From the NCBI GenBank assembly GCA_009746045.1, contig RPFO01000312.1, forward strand, positions 1,276,323 to 1,296,322: a stretch of 20,000 nucleotides of DNA. Reading direction: 5' to 3'. The DNA is from Mesostigma viride. Its lineage: Eukaryota; Streptophyta; Mesostigmatophyceae; Mesostigmatales; Mesostigmataceae. The position numbers were made by a program, and so were the translations under genes. Numbering within the stretch: position 1 is the stretch's first letter; every line of letters starts with the position of its first letter. A model generated the notes under the pieces. It saw only the letters and a program-made list of their open reading frames with translations, had not been told where the DNA came from and ran no database searches. Shown here in pieces: positions 18,001 through 20,000 of the stretch.

Positions 18001-19072
18001 AAGCGCACAACAAGCACAAGCACATGCGCATTAGCAGGGATGCAAAGAGTGCACATCAGCAAGGTGAAGTAGGCGCAGGAACCAGCACGCGGCCCAGCAA
18101 ACTCCAGAAGTCAAGATAACGCAATTGCTTATCACAACGAGCCGTCCTACCACGTTGACAGTCTGTCTTGATACACAGACAAGAAGGGCCAAACAAACTA
18201 CACCATGTCCAGTAGATAGATACACATATGTGGGCCAACTACACACATCCATATGTGGGCCCGACTACATCCGCCACAAGACCAACCCCAAGAAGCCCCA
18301 AGTGTACTGGCGGGGCGGGGACCTTTATGTCAACAAGAAACTGTGGAAGCCCCCCCGGGCTCCCCCGGGATAGAGCACTCAAGCTAGTTGTCTAGATGGG
18401 GGCAATCGATTATGGGATAGCTCAGGCATTACAGCACTTGAAATGATATTAGCGCACAGCGTTATAGTACCTTCAATTAGCTCTGGCACCTTGTGGTCAT
18501 CAGCTTGCGCCTTAATTAGCCGACGTCTTGAGCCCACCTCACATTTGTAGCATAAGCTATGCGTCAGCCTACCTATGGTATTGCACGTACTGGTTGTATT
18601 GCACCCACAGTGTTGTGCCCCGGCATGATGCACCATGCTGTGGAGAGAGCGCTCTGTGGCCTGCCCACTTGCGGCAGTGAGAGAAGCTAGGGCGCCCTTC
18701 CTACTTCTCGCTGTGTATATAGGGTTGAAGGTTCCTTTACTCTGTATTGGCACCCACGTGACACAGTCACGTGCTTATTAATGAATTAATTGACGTGGGC
18801 CAAATTTATCCAACCTATAATTTGCAAATACTTGGTATTGATGATTGCCATGTGTCTTACCTGGCGACGTGGCCACCACTTATGATTAGAATAACTCGCC
18901 GTTTATCCTTATTCTACCATAGCATATAACTACATTACGATTGCTATATATTCTCAACTACTTTACTATTGTGATTTCTTATATTACCCGGAAGCGTGGC
19001 GACCAACGTCTTGCCTTCGCCGGTACCCATCTCCGCCACACGACCGTCGTGCAGCACCGCGCCGCCCATGAT
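1..19072 (-). CDS. SECA2: SecA preprotein-translocase ATPase, plastid SECA2 type (partial, 22 exons)
   Basis: This is the gene span; the coding parts are the 22 exons listed separately (1,888 nt, about 629 codons). SecA is the motor ATPase that drives unfolded preproteins through a SecY/SecE channel; in plants SECA2 works with the SCY2/SECE2 channel of the plastid envelope. In order the exons give Walker A (MGTGEGKT), [22 protein letters not shown], Walker B (VDEVDS), [64 protein letters not shown] and [10 protein letters not shown]. No ATPase motif is missing and no stop or frameshift interrupts the joined frame. [12 protein letters not shown] and the DCEAEC-to-RLGG stretch point to SECA2 rather than SECA1. 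Intron phases are 14 of phase 0, three of phase 1 and four of phase 2. The N-terminal exons lie to the right and the C-terminal ones to the left of the window. SecA identity is seen directly; the SECA2 subtype is judged from remembered family sequence. Confidence 0.93.
26..865 (-). repeat. Intron 21 with two decayed copies of exon 21's 3' end
   Basis: Intron of 840 bp. Positions 746-797 match 868-918 (exon 21's last ~50 nt) at about 43 of 51 bases; on the sense strand the copy still reads a related peptide without a stop. A shorter copy, at about 659-692, matches the donor and last ~20 exon bases. No separate gene was seen in the rest. Confidence 0.75.
866..980 (-). CDS. SECA2: SECA2 exon 21: start of helical scaffold region
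   Basis: Encodes [20 protein letters not shown] then [18 protein letters not shown], completing Ser from exon 20 (FMISLRDEF, compare FMISLQDE of SECA2). The E.MP.E...L..Q part corresponds to the (D/E)LP(I/L)E....... helix. The acceptor is ACCCGCAG|C, the donor GCGCAG|GTGGGC, phase 0. Confidence 0.92.
985..1098. repeat. GGTGGC-rich tract abutting exon 21 acceptor
   Basis: Degenerate hexamer/heptamer array of GGGTGGC and GGATGGC on the plus strand. On the sense (minus) strand it is CCACC-rich and ends a few bases before the exon 21 CAG, so it acts as, or replaces, the pyrimidine tract. The rest of intron 20 (to 1663) shows no gene. Confidence 0.85.
1664..1719 (-). CDS. SECA2: SECA2 exon 20: arginine-finger block
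   Basis: Encodes [18 protein letters not shown] plus AG of a Ser codon. GR(S/A)GRQGDPG holds the helicase motif VI arginines that contact ATP across the NBD1/NBD2 interface. The acceptor is GTCCCAG|CTG, the donor ATCAG|GTGAGC, phase 2. Confidence 0.95.
2055..2478. repeat. 75-bp tandem array in intron 19 (5 copies) with an exon 19-like end copy
   Basis: Units start near 2056, 2131, 2206, 2281 and 2356 and are almost identical. A sixth, diverged piece at 2425-2478 closely resembles the last ~50 nt of exon 19 (2541-2594), and each 75-bp unit starts with the same GTTGCCGATGC-type core. As 75 is a multiple of three, the array is open on the plus strand, which is not evidence of coding. Confidence 0.9.
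2544..2648 (-). CDS. SECA2: SECA2 exon 19: GGLHVIGT and RRIDNQ
   Basis: Encodes [18 protein letters not shown], then [37 protein letters not shown] is universal in SecA NBD2; the preceding DCEA.C is SECA2-like. The acceptor is CCCCAG|GAC and the donor AACCAG|GTAAAA, both phase 0. Both junctions are duplicated in the flanking introns. Confidence 0.96.
2737..2765. repeat. Copy of the exon 19 acceptor junction
   Basis: CCTCGCAGTCCTGGGG matches 2638-2653 exactly, 99 bp further upstream in sense. It retains CCCCAG|GACTGCGAGG, an apparently usable decoy acceptor that would start with the same DCE residues and then diverge. Confidence 0.8.
2912..3178. repeat. 44-bp tandem array in intron 18 (about 6 copies)
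   Basis: Core GGCGCCAGAATAACACAGCC recurs at spacings of 42, 44, 44, 44 and 43 bp, with increasing divergence towards 3178. No similarity to an exon was noticed. Positions 3179-3430 show no feature. Confidence 0.9.
3431..3490. repeat. 20-bp triple repeat
   Basis: TACAGTGAACCCTAGATGAT occurs twice exactly and a third time with changes, immediately downstream (in sense) of exon 18. The CCCTAG core is not a telomere repeat; there are only three units. Confidence 0.85.
3525..3709 (-). CDS. SECA2: SECA2 exon 18: variable insert, ending AAAYDAVLE
   Basis: The longest exon (185 nt). It reads [20 protein letters not shown], a helical stretch with [10 protein letters not shown], then [19 protein letters not shown], in the position of the SECA2 insert before the conserved DCEA.C. 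The acceptor CCCCCCAG|CG has a strong pyrimidine tract and the right phase; alternatives at TAG|TC and CGCCAG|GAC would shorten the 5' end, the second out of phase with exon 17. The 3' end, GAG|GTGAGG, is secure. Confidence 0.78.
3711..3778. repeat. G-rich tract at exon 18 acceptor
   Basis: Runs of up to 13 G on the plus strand; C-rich on the sense strand directly before the CCCCCCAG acceptor of exon 18. It probably serves as the pyrimidine tract. Confidence 0.8.
3881..4325. repeat. 40-bp minisatellite with 120-bp higher-order period (intron 17)
   Basis: About 11 units of GTGGCAGTGGGGTAGGCACA plus a G/A-rich half, in exact 40-bp register from about 3901. Positions 3961-4080 and 4081-4200 are near-identical 3-unit blocks, so the array has amplified in triplets. 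Forty is not a multiple of three, so all three minus frames run open; these are not genes. Confidence 0.95.
4527..4660. repeat. 81-bp duplication in intron 17
   Basis: GGGCTTAGCAATGGTGGGT... at 4527 recurs at 4608 with few changes, through the GATTCAC(T/C)GTCTAAGGGCA segment. Confidence 0.85.
4698..4800. repeat. Triplicated donor-like segment beside exon 17
   Basis: CTCACCTAAACATCCTC and two variants occur at about 4709, 4740 and 4783, two with an ATTGTCC flank. In sense each reads GTTTAG|GTGAGT or close to it, a strong 5' splice consensus, although exon 17's own donor is 40 bases away. Confidence 0.75.
4841..4895 (-). CDS. SECA2: SECA2 exon 17: short variable-insert exon
   Basis: Encodes [18 protein letters not shown], resembling the S...LLARA segment of SECA2 and the LFPC.LS..A..L..AV segment of SECA1. 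The acceptor is TTTGCAG|AGC. The donor GGAG|GTACGT (phase 1) is preferred; the frame meets a stop shortly after, and a second phase-1 donor lies a few codons downstream. Less secure than the motif-bearing exons. Confidence 0.72.
5420..5522. repeat. Triplicated segment at exon 16 donor
   Basis: CC(A/G)AGTGGCTCTATATCTAC-like units at about 5426, 5476 and 5503, starting within 12 bp of the exon 16 donor in sense. They copy the intron's first bases rather than the exon. The rest of intron 16 (to 4896) shows no gene. Confidence 0.7.
5533..5622 (-). CDS. SECA2: SECA2 exon 16: YLAKDLMR segment
   Basis: Encodes [20 protein letters not shown] then [10 protein letters not shown]. After GGNP, SECA2 has a lineage-variable insert of the form .LA.......L.Y; this matches in position and helical character. 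The acceptor is TAAGCAG|TAT, the donor CGCAAG|GTGGGG, both phase 0. Confidence 0.9.
5753..5845. repeat. 26-27-bp tandem repeat, intron 15
   Basis: ACAAGG(C/T)TTAAA core at 5753, 5779, 5805 and 5832 with ACACATA spacers. Positions 5846-6338 contain a CA-rich run near 6280-6305 and nothing else noted. Confidence 0.85.
6339..6452 (-). CDS. SECA2: SECA2 exon 15: [10 protein letters not shown]
   Basis: Encodes [18 protein letters not shown] then [35 protein letters not shown] is the motif V region of NBD2. The acceptor is GCGGCAG|AAC; the donor is ACG|GCAAGT, a GC donor with otherwise perfect consensus. No nearby GT keeps the frame as well, and exon 16 joins in phase 0. Confidence 0.95.
6566..6660. 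repeat. Two copies of the exon 15 acceptor junction
   Basis: GTTCTGCCGCAGTGTG at 6570 repeats the exon 15 start (6451-6466), including the next ~35 bp with AAAATATT. A shorter copy, CGCCGCGTTCTGCC, is at 6631. In sense both keep GGCAG|AAC, so three acceptors lie in about 190 bp. Confidence 0.8.
7165..7285. repeat. 40-bp repeat, intron 14
   Basis: Two and a half to three units of CTATGGTGTAGGCTTGCCTC plus GTACTATGGTGTACTATTA at 40-bp spacing. Positions 6661-7160 show no gene. Confidence 0.85.
7334..7412. repeat. 26-27-bp repeat downstream of exon 14 donor
   Basis: CATTCATTTACAGCACG followed by a C run, at 7334, 7361 and 7387. It ends a few bases from the exon 14 donor and is C-rich on the plus strand, unlike the acceptor-side tracts. 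Confidence 0.85.
7426..7504 (-). CDS. SECA2: SECA2 exon 14: SVE.SE..S to LLNARP
   Basis: Encodes [20 protein letters not shown] then LNARPQ, the TSVE.SE.LS..L....I.H..LNA.P stretch of NBD2. The acceptor CCCTCAG|C follows a run of CCCCCCA units on the sense strand; the donor is CCACAG|GTGAGG, phase 0. Confidence 0.95.
7507..7540. repeat. GGGGGGT tract at exon 14 acceptor
   Basis: Four GGGGGGT-like units on the plus strand, that is CCCCCCA units on the sense strand ending in CCCTCAG|. Long pyrimidine tract and potential G-quadruplex on the template strand. Confidence 0.8.
7912..7997 (-). CDS. SECA2: SECA2 exon 13: [10 protein letters not shown]
   Basis: Encodes [20 protein letters not shown] then [20 protein letters not shown] is a family signature of NBD2. 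The acceptor is GGCCAG|GAT. The donor ACCAG|GTCGGT is weaker than its neighbours but leaves AG, which joins C of exon 14 to make the conserved Ser. Confidence 0.93.
8499..8594 (-). CDS. SECA2: SECA2 exon 12: NBD2 entry
   Basis: Encodes [20 protein letters not shown] then [12 protein letters not shown], corresponding to EF...Y...V..VPTN.P.IR.D.....; NBD2 begins here. PPN replaces the usual PTN. The acceptor is TGTGCAG|GAG after a very C-rich tract; the donor is TACCTG|GTGCGT, phase 0. Confidence 0.93.
8608..8672. repeat. G/A-rich tract at exon 12 acceptor
   Basis: Includes a run of about 15 G, then GGGGAAGGGAGGGGGAGAGAG; C/T-rich on the sense strand before TTGTTGTGTGCAG|. An ATT microsatellite lies at about 8803-8820. 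Intron 11 (8595-9379) otherwise holds nothing recognised. Confidence 0.8.
9318..9385. repeat. 20-bp repeat of the exon 11 donor
   Basis: CCTCGCTGCCCTGTCCCACA units in 20-bp register. In sense each reads GCAGCGAG|GTGTGGGACAG, a variant of the real GCCACCGAG|GTAGGTGACAG, giving two further GAG|GTGTGG sites and a third copy ending GAGTATG. Confidence 0.8.
9380..9472 (-). CDS. SECA2: SECA2 exon 11: KLCGMTGTA
   Basis: Encodes [20 protein letters not shown] then [17 protein letters not shown]...PKL.GMTGTA.TE is a universal SecA signature (helicase motif III region). The acceptor is GGCCAG|ATG, the donor ACCGAG|GTAGGT, both phase 0. Both ends are duplicated in the adjoining introns (9320-9385 and 9562-9603). 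Confidence 0.96.
9562..9603. repeat. Copy of exon 11 5' end and acceptor
   Basis: ATGCCATGGTCATGGGCTC with flank matches 9451-9493 (first exon bases plus the upstream intron) 111 bp away. The AG of the acceptor is altered in the copy. Confidence 0.75.
9703..9752. repeat. Purine tract, intron 10
   Basis: GAAAGCAGGGGAAA-type units, almost pure A/G on the plus strand, pyrimidine on the sense strand. It lies well upstream of the exon 11 acceptor. Confidence 0.6.
9864..10000. repeat. 69-bp duplication, intron 10
   Basis: GTGACAACGTGGCAGCACT... at 9864 recurs from 9933, through GAACAGGGC(A/C)CCAACTGCCAGCAT. Two diverged copies. Confidence 0.8.
10247..11460. repeat. 28-29-bp minisatellite grown from the exon 10 donor (about 43 units)
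   Basis: Consensus CCTCCTATTCCCCTCCCC then TGCACGGCCAG. On the sense strand a unit is CTGGCCGTGCAG|GGGAGGGGAATAGGAGG, that is exon 10's last 12 nt plus the first ~17 nt of intron 10, with GTGAGG changed to GGGAGG in most units. Five units keep GTGAGG, with would-be exon ends at 10688, 10781, 10873, 10994 and 11207; the real donor is at 11451. Confidence 0.95.
11451..11534 (-). CDS. SECA2: SECA2 exon 10: TGRV..RRWS and [10 protein letters not shown]
   Basis: Encodes [19 protein letters not shown] followed by EAKEGLAVQ, the highly conserved return strand of the PPXD to NBD1. The usual F or L before TGR is Ser here. The acceptor GATCTGCAG|AGC is preceded by a C-rich tract; the donor GTGCAG|GTGAGG seeds the large minisatellite downstream in intron 10. 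Both ends are phase 0. Confidence 0.95.
11575..12060. repeat. 11-bp G/A-rich arrays upstream of exon 10 acceptor
   Basis: Two adjoining families: GAGGAGGGGCA (about 11640-11850) and GGGGAGAAGAG (about 11925-12040), both of period 11, with a short bridge. On the sense strand they form nearly 500 nt of C/T ending shortly before CTGCAG|. Long open frames here are artefacts. Positions 12061-12641 show no convincing gene. Confidence 0.9.
12642..12732 (-). CDS. SECA2: SECA2 exon 9: [12 protein letters not shown] and YIVRDG
   Basis: Encodes [20 protein letters not shown] then [10 protein letters not shown], matching the family's NA.KAKE.Y.RDV.YIVRDG....VDE. The acceptor is CCACAG|G and the donor GATGAG|GTGAGC, phase 0. 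Several decayed copies of its 5' half lie upstream in intron 8. Confidence 0.95.
12800..12986. repeat. 48-bp array in intron 8 carrying exon 9 fragments
   Basis: Four units at 48-bp spacing (CCTTGGCC at 12813, 12861, 12909 and 12957). Each contains GCAGCTCCTTGGCC, the KAKEL part of exon 9. The last copy, 12948-12986, matches the exon 9 5' end over about 45 bp and reads [13 protein letters not shown] in sense, against [13 protein letters not shown] in the exon, but lacks the acceptor AG. Confidence 0.88.
13053..13080. repeat. Further exon 9 fragment in intron 8
   Basis: CGCGCTCGTACAGCTCCTTGG matches exon 9 (12690-12710) exactly apart from its ends. It copies a more 3' exon part than the 48-bp units and so is a separate duplication. 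Confidence 0.8.
13145..13225. repeat. About 22-bp repeat at exon 8 donor
   Basis: In sense, GTGCATCATAGTGGYCCACGAT occurs three times in a row from the first bases of intron 8 onwards, the third diverged. The unit starts at the GT of the donor. Confidence 0.78.
13226..13341 (-). CDS. SECA2: SECA2 exon 8: PPXD, HYTVD to DLWDEN
   Basis: Encodes [17 protein letters not shown] followed by a stretch ending [15 protein letters not shown]. It corresponds to the K...LTE.G...AE..L...DLWDEN segment of SECA2 in the preprotein cross-linking domain. The acceptor is CCGCCAG|CAC; the donor GCCAA|GTGCGT leaves AA to be completed by G of exon 9 (Lys), phase 2. Confidence 0.93.
13570..13663. repeat. 47-bp duplication, intron 7
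   Basis: CACTATTTACGAATATAATA... at 13571 recurs at 13618 with few changes (GGATGAT(A/C)ATAAACATAG). A looser pair with GGCGCCTTG occurs at about 13758 and 13860. Confidence 0.85.
13926..13991 (-). CDS. SECA2: SECA2 exon 7: start of preprotein cross-linking domain
   Basis: Encodes [22 protein letters not shown] less context, 22 codons. This is the variable helix between LLISG and HY.VD at the NBD1/PPXD boundary. The acceptor is ACACAG|CCA. Three in-register donors are possible; GTG|GTGGGT (phase 0) is chosen because it gives LEEEVHYTVD, like the family's L..D.HY.V. The end could move by one codon. Confidence 0.8.
14479..14569 (-). CDS. SECA2: SECA2 exon 6: Walker B (DEVD)
   Basis: Encodes [20 protein letters not shown] followed by [14 protein letters not shown] is the Walker B / DEAD-box motif that coordinates magnesium and activates water. 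GRNPLLISG, in place of the ARTPLIISG of SECA1 and bacterial SecA, is the main reason for the SECA2 call. The acceptor is CTGGCAG|G, completing Arg from exon 5; the donor is GGCCAG|GTGAGG, phase 0. Confidence 0.95.
14619..14690. repeat. 12-bp GCAGAGTTGATA repeat, intron 5
   Basis: Three adjoining units and two outlying copies with a GCACTGTTCATA spacer, upstream of exon 6 in sense. Positions 14700-15370 of the intron hold only a GTTT run near 15150. Confidence 0.85.
15374..15450. repeat. Triplicated exon 5 donor
   Basis: CATGCCCCGCTTACCTCAGCA occurs at about 15398-15418 and again at 15430-15449, where it holds the real junction; a third, ACTCACCTCAGAA, is at about 15372. In sense the three read CTGAG|GTAAGC, CTGAG|GTAAGC and CTGAG|GTGAGT, so the strongest donor is the most distal. 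Confidence 0.88.
15443..15504 (-). CDS. SECA2: SECA2 exon 5: ELGFDYLRD
   Basis: Encodes [20 protein letters not shown] plus the first two bases of an Arg codon. [10 protein letters not shown] is near-invariant in SecA. The acceptor is CCCTGCAG|GAG and the donor CTGAG|GTAAGC, phase 2. The donor and its flank are repeated twice more just downstream in the intron. Confidence 0.94.
15510..15650. repeat. G-rich GGGGCCACAGGGTA repeats at exon 5 acceptor
   Basis: Degenerate 13-16-bp units (GGGGCCACGGGGTAG and variants) on the plus strand, C/T-rich on the sense strand, abutting CCCCTGCAG|. The rest of intron 4 has a CA-rich stretch (about 15870-15920) and no gene. Confidence 0.75.
16306..16371 (-). 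CDS. SECA2: SECA2 exon 4: CDITY segment
   Basis: Encodes [22 protein letters not shown] less its last few residues' context, 22 codons in all; this is the R..Y.CDITY..N region that precedes ELGFDYLRD. The acceptor is CTGTCAG|AAA and the donor AACCAG|GTAGGG, both phase 0. The usual Thr of ITYxTN is Cys here. Confidence 0.93.
16436..16516. repeat. 27-bp triple repeat, intron 3
   Basis: GAGA(C/A)ATTG.G.TTGGCCAT units at 16436, 16463 and 16490. Not visibly related to exons 3 or 4. Confidence 0.88.
16803..17034. repeat. 77-bp tandem repeat, three near-identical copies (intron 3)
   Basis: GCAGGCACTTGTGAACGAGA begins copies at 16803, 16880 and 16957. They are almost identical, so the duplication is recent or kept alike by gene conversion. 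The last unit ends about 100 bp from the exon 3 donor. Confidence 0.93.
17137..17228 (-). CDS. SECA2: SECA2 exon 3: VNDYLAKRD segment
   Basis: Encodes [16 protein letters not shown] then [14 protein letters not shown], part of NBD1 following the P-loop. The acceptor is CCCGCAG|TC, the donor CTCATCCAG|GTAGGC, phase 0. It matches the family consensus [13 protein letters not shown]...[11 protein letters not shown] with no gap. Confidence 0.95.
17827..17862 (-). CDS. SECA2: SECA2 exon 2: 36-nt microexon
   Basis: Encodes [11 protein letters not shown], the family's AYLNAL.G.GVHVVTVND stretch. The split Ala codon is completed from exon 1 (G+CA), and the last base A joins TC of exon 3 to make Ile (HIVTVND). 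The acceptor is AACAG|CA and the donor CACA|GTAAGT is a perfect consensus. Intron 1 upstream is 1,125 bp, so the exon is very small against its flanks, but both phases fit exactly. Confidence 0.9.
17911..18016. repeat. 11-bp GCRCACAACAA repeat upstream of exon 2
   Basis: About nine units of AAGCACACAAC / AAGCGCACAAC. In sense it is TTGTTGTGYGC, a T/G-rich tract ending some 50 nt before the exon 2 acceptor. The rest of intron 2 (17229-17826) shows no feature. Confidence 0.88.
18255..18373 (+). pseudogene. Coding-like fragment, opposite strand, in intron 1
   Basis: From GAC at 18263, 36 codons run open to a TAG at 18371, reading [18 protein letters not shown] then [18 protein letters not shown]. 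Thirty of the 36 codons end in G or C, unlike the surrounding intron, and the composition is not low-complexity. The start overlaps a 23-bp tandem duplication (CATATGTGGGCC at 18227 and 18250). I do not recognise the protein. It could be the 3' end of a gene or retrocopy, a transposon remnant, or chance. Confidence 0.35.
18374..18987. other. Rest of intron 1: palindrome, no gene
   Basis: Contains CACGTGAC-ACA-GTCACGTG (18755-18773), a perfect 8-bp inverted repeat, a GTATATA box at about 18715 and an AT-rich stretch beyond. A solo LTR was considered but no paired ends were found. Confidence 0.5.
18988..19072 (-). CDS. SECA2: SECA2 exon 1 of window: Walker A
   Basis: Reads [15 protein letters not shown] then [14 protein letters not shown], the nucleotide-binding P-loop of NBD1; the lysine and threonine of GEGKT bind the ATP phosphates. 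The 5' boundary is CGCCAG|ATC, which places the invariant Q of the family's DVQ(L/I)IGG at the end of an unseen upstream exon. In-frame sequence further upstream does not resemble SecA, so the acceptor is preferred here. The donor is CCGG|GTAATA, phase 1. The preceding exon was not found in 19073-20000. Confidence 0.85.
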
Positions 19073-19087
19073 CTGGCGGCCCAGCAT

Positions 19088-19185
19088 ACGCACATCAGGG
19101 CGACAGACGTAAACACGCGTGACGGCCCCAGCATATGCACGAAACGTACGCACAAAACGCACATCAGGGCACCAAGCGTAGATAA
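19088..19185. repeat. Duplication beside exon 1 acceptor
   Basis: ACGCACATCAGGGC occurs at 19089 and again at 19158, 69-70 bp apart, with further similarity (GACGTAAA / AGCGTAGA). A CCAGCATA(T/C)GCAC pair at about 19082 and 19128 adds a second offset. Confidence 0.75.
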
Positions 19186-19583
19186 CATACAAATATTTGC
19201 ATGTGGATAGGCGCCATGTTGACAGAATAAAGGAATGGAGACAGGCAAAAGTGCAGGCATCATAGGAACATGGCTCCACAATGGCATGCGCTTGCCAGAA
19301 TAAAAGCACATGCACAGCAAAAGTACACAGGTGTGCAGGCGGTAATTTACTCTACTCGGGTGTCCCTCCATTCGGAGTGCTCATAAAAGTGTGCGTGCAC
19401 ACGCGCATGCGGATGCCAGCATCGGAACGACAAAGAGGGTTCAGATTCGGCAGTTTGGGGCACAGCTGGAGCTGTGCTCGCAATGCACGAGCGCTGAACA
19501 GTGGGAGCCGACCCCTTCAAGGCCTAGAGCCACATGCGGGGGCAAGGCTCATGGGAAATAGGGCCTTATACACTGAGAAACAG

Positions 19584-19790
19584 GTTGATAGAACGCACGC
19601 CACGCTTATCGACAGTATCGCACTTCTTGGGTTGATAGGACGCGCGACACCCTTATCAATAGGCCATGACACGCTTATCAACAGTAACGCACTACTTGGG
19701 TTGATAGGACACACGACACCCTTATCAACAGGCCACGACACGCTTATCAACAGTAACGCACTACTTGGGTTGATAGGACGCACAAGGTGA
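19584..19790. repeat. 69-bp tandem repeat, three copies
   Basis: ACGCTTATC starts units at 19602, 19671 and 19740. Each unit holds GGGTTGATAGGAC and CTTATCAA, complementary over six bases, so each can fold into a short hairpin. It lies in the intron upstream of exon 1. Positions 19191-19580 and 19791-20000 show no recognised exon. Confidence 0.88.
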
Positions 19791-20000
19791 CACACGGGAT
19801 GGAACGGCACCGGAACGCAGAAGCATTTCTCTCAATTTTATTTTTAGCGAAACTGGGACGCGACTCGAAAGAGAAACCCGTGCTGCAGAAGCCCTGCTAG
19901 CGAGCGGTCAGAATCACTGCAAAGGCGGCAGCAGAGGAAGCACGCCGGACAGGCAGATGGACGGGTGACAAGCAGGGCACCTGCTTTCGGTGTGGGTCTG

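Noticed and set aside
18600-18800. Possible solo LTR (TATA box, then TTGGCACCC)
   Set aside because: No matching terminal ends, target-site duplication or retroelement coding sequence was found.
1-19072. Processed or bacterial secA
   Set aside because: The coding blocks are separated by consensus GT-AG (one GC-AG) introns in matching phase, so this is an intact-looking split nuclear gene rather than a prokaryotic copy or pseudogene.
19602-19760. TTATCAACA motifs resembling DnaA boxes
   Set aside because: They are part of a 69-bp tandem repeat in nuclear-type DNA; no replication genes or origin context.
19836-20000. Upstream SECA2 exon ending at AAAGCAG|GTGCCC near 19981
   Set aside because: The preceding bases in all frames do not resemble the expected LRPFDVQ end, so there is no support beyond a GT.

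Overview
The window looks like nuclear DNA from a photosynthetic eukaryote, most likely a green alga. That rests on one recognisable gene, built from short G/C-rich exons in long, repeat-filled spliceosomal introns. It reads right to left on the minus strand and encodes a SecA preprotein-translocase ATPase. Wording such as [18 protein letters not shown] and the DCEAEC...[10 protein letters not shown]...[10 protein letters not shown] block fits the plastid SECA2 type of the green lineage better than SECA1 or bacterial SecA. No bacterial operon, tRNA, rRNA, CRISPR array or intact transposon was seen.

Layout, in gene order from right to left. Positions 19073-20000 are upstream intron, with two repeat families and no recognised exon. 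Twenty-two exons follow between 19072 and 1, separated by 21 introns of about 0.4 to 2.0 kb. Together the exons hold 1,888 nt (about 629 codons), roughly 10% of the window, and every junction keeps the reading frame. The model runs from just before Walker A (exon 1) through Walker B (exon 6), GMTGTA (exon 11), [10 protein letters not shown] (exon 15), the arginine-finger block (exons 19-20) and into the helical scaffold (exons 21-22). The N-terminus with its transit peptide and the C-terminus lie outside the window.

The introns are the remarkable part. Most hold minisatellites or larger tandem repeats, and many are recognisably copied from the neighbouring exon-intron junction. Donor-side copies are seen beside exons 5, 8, 10, 11, 19 and 21, and acceptor-side or 5'-exon copies beside exons 1, 9, 11, 15 and 19. 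The largest is a roughly 1.2 kb array of about 43 units of 28-29 bp, grown from the exon 10 donor, in which five units still carry the exact CAG|GTGAGG donor. Several acceptors are preceded by very long pyrimidine tracts on the sense strand, read as G-rich arrays on the plus strand. One short coding-like stretch lies on the plus strand inside intron 1 (18255-18373) and was not identified.

Exon boundaries were placed by hand from splice consensus, phase continuity and knowledge of the SecA family. No alignment or search was run.
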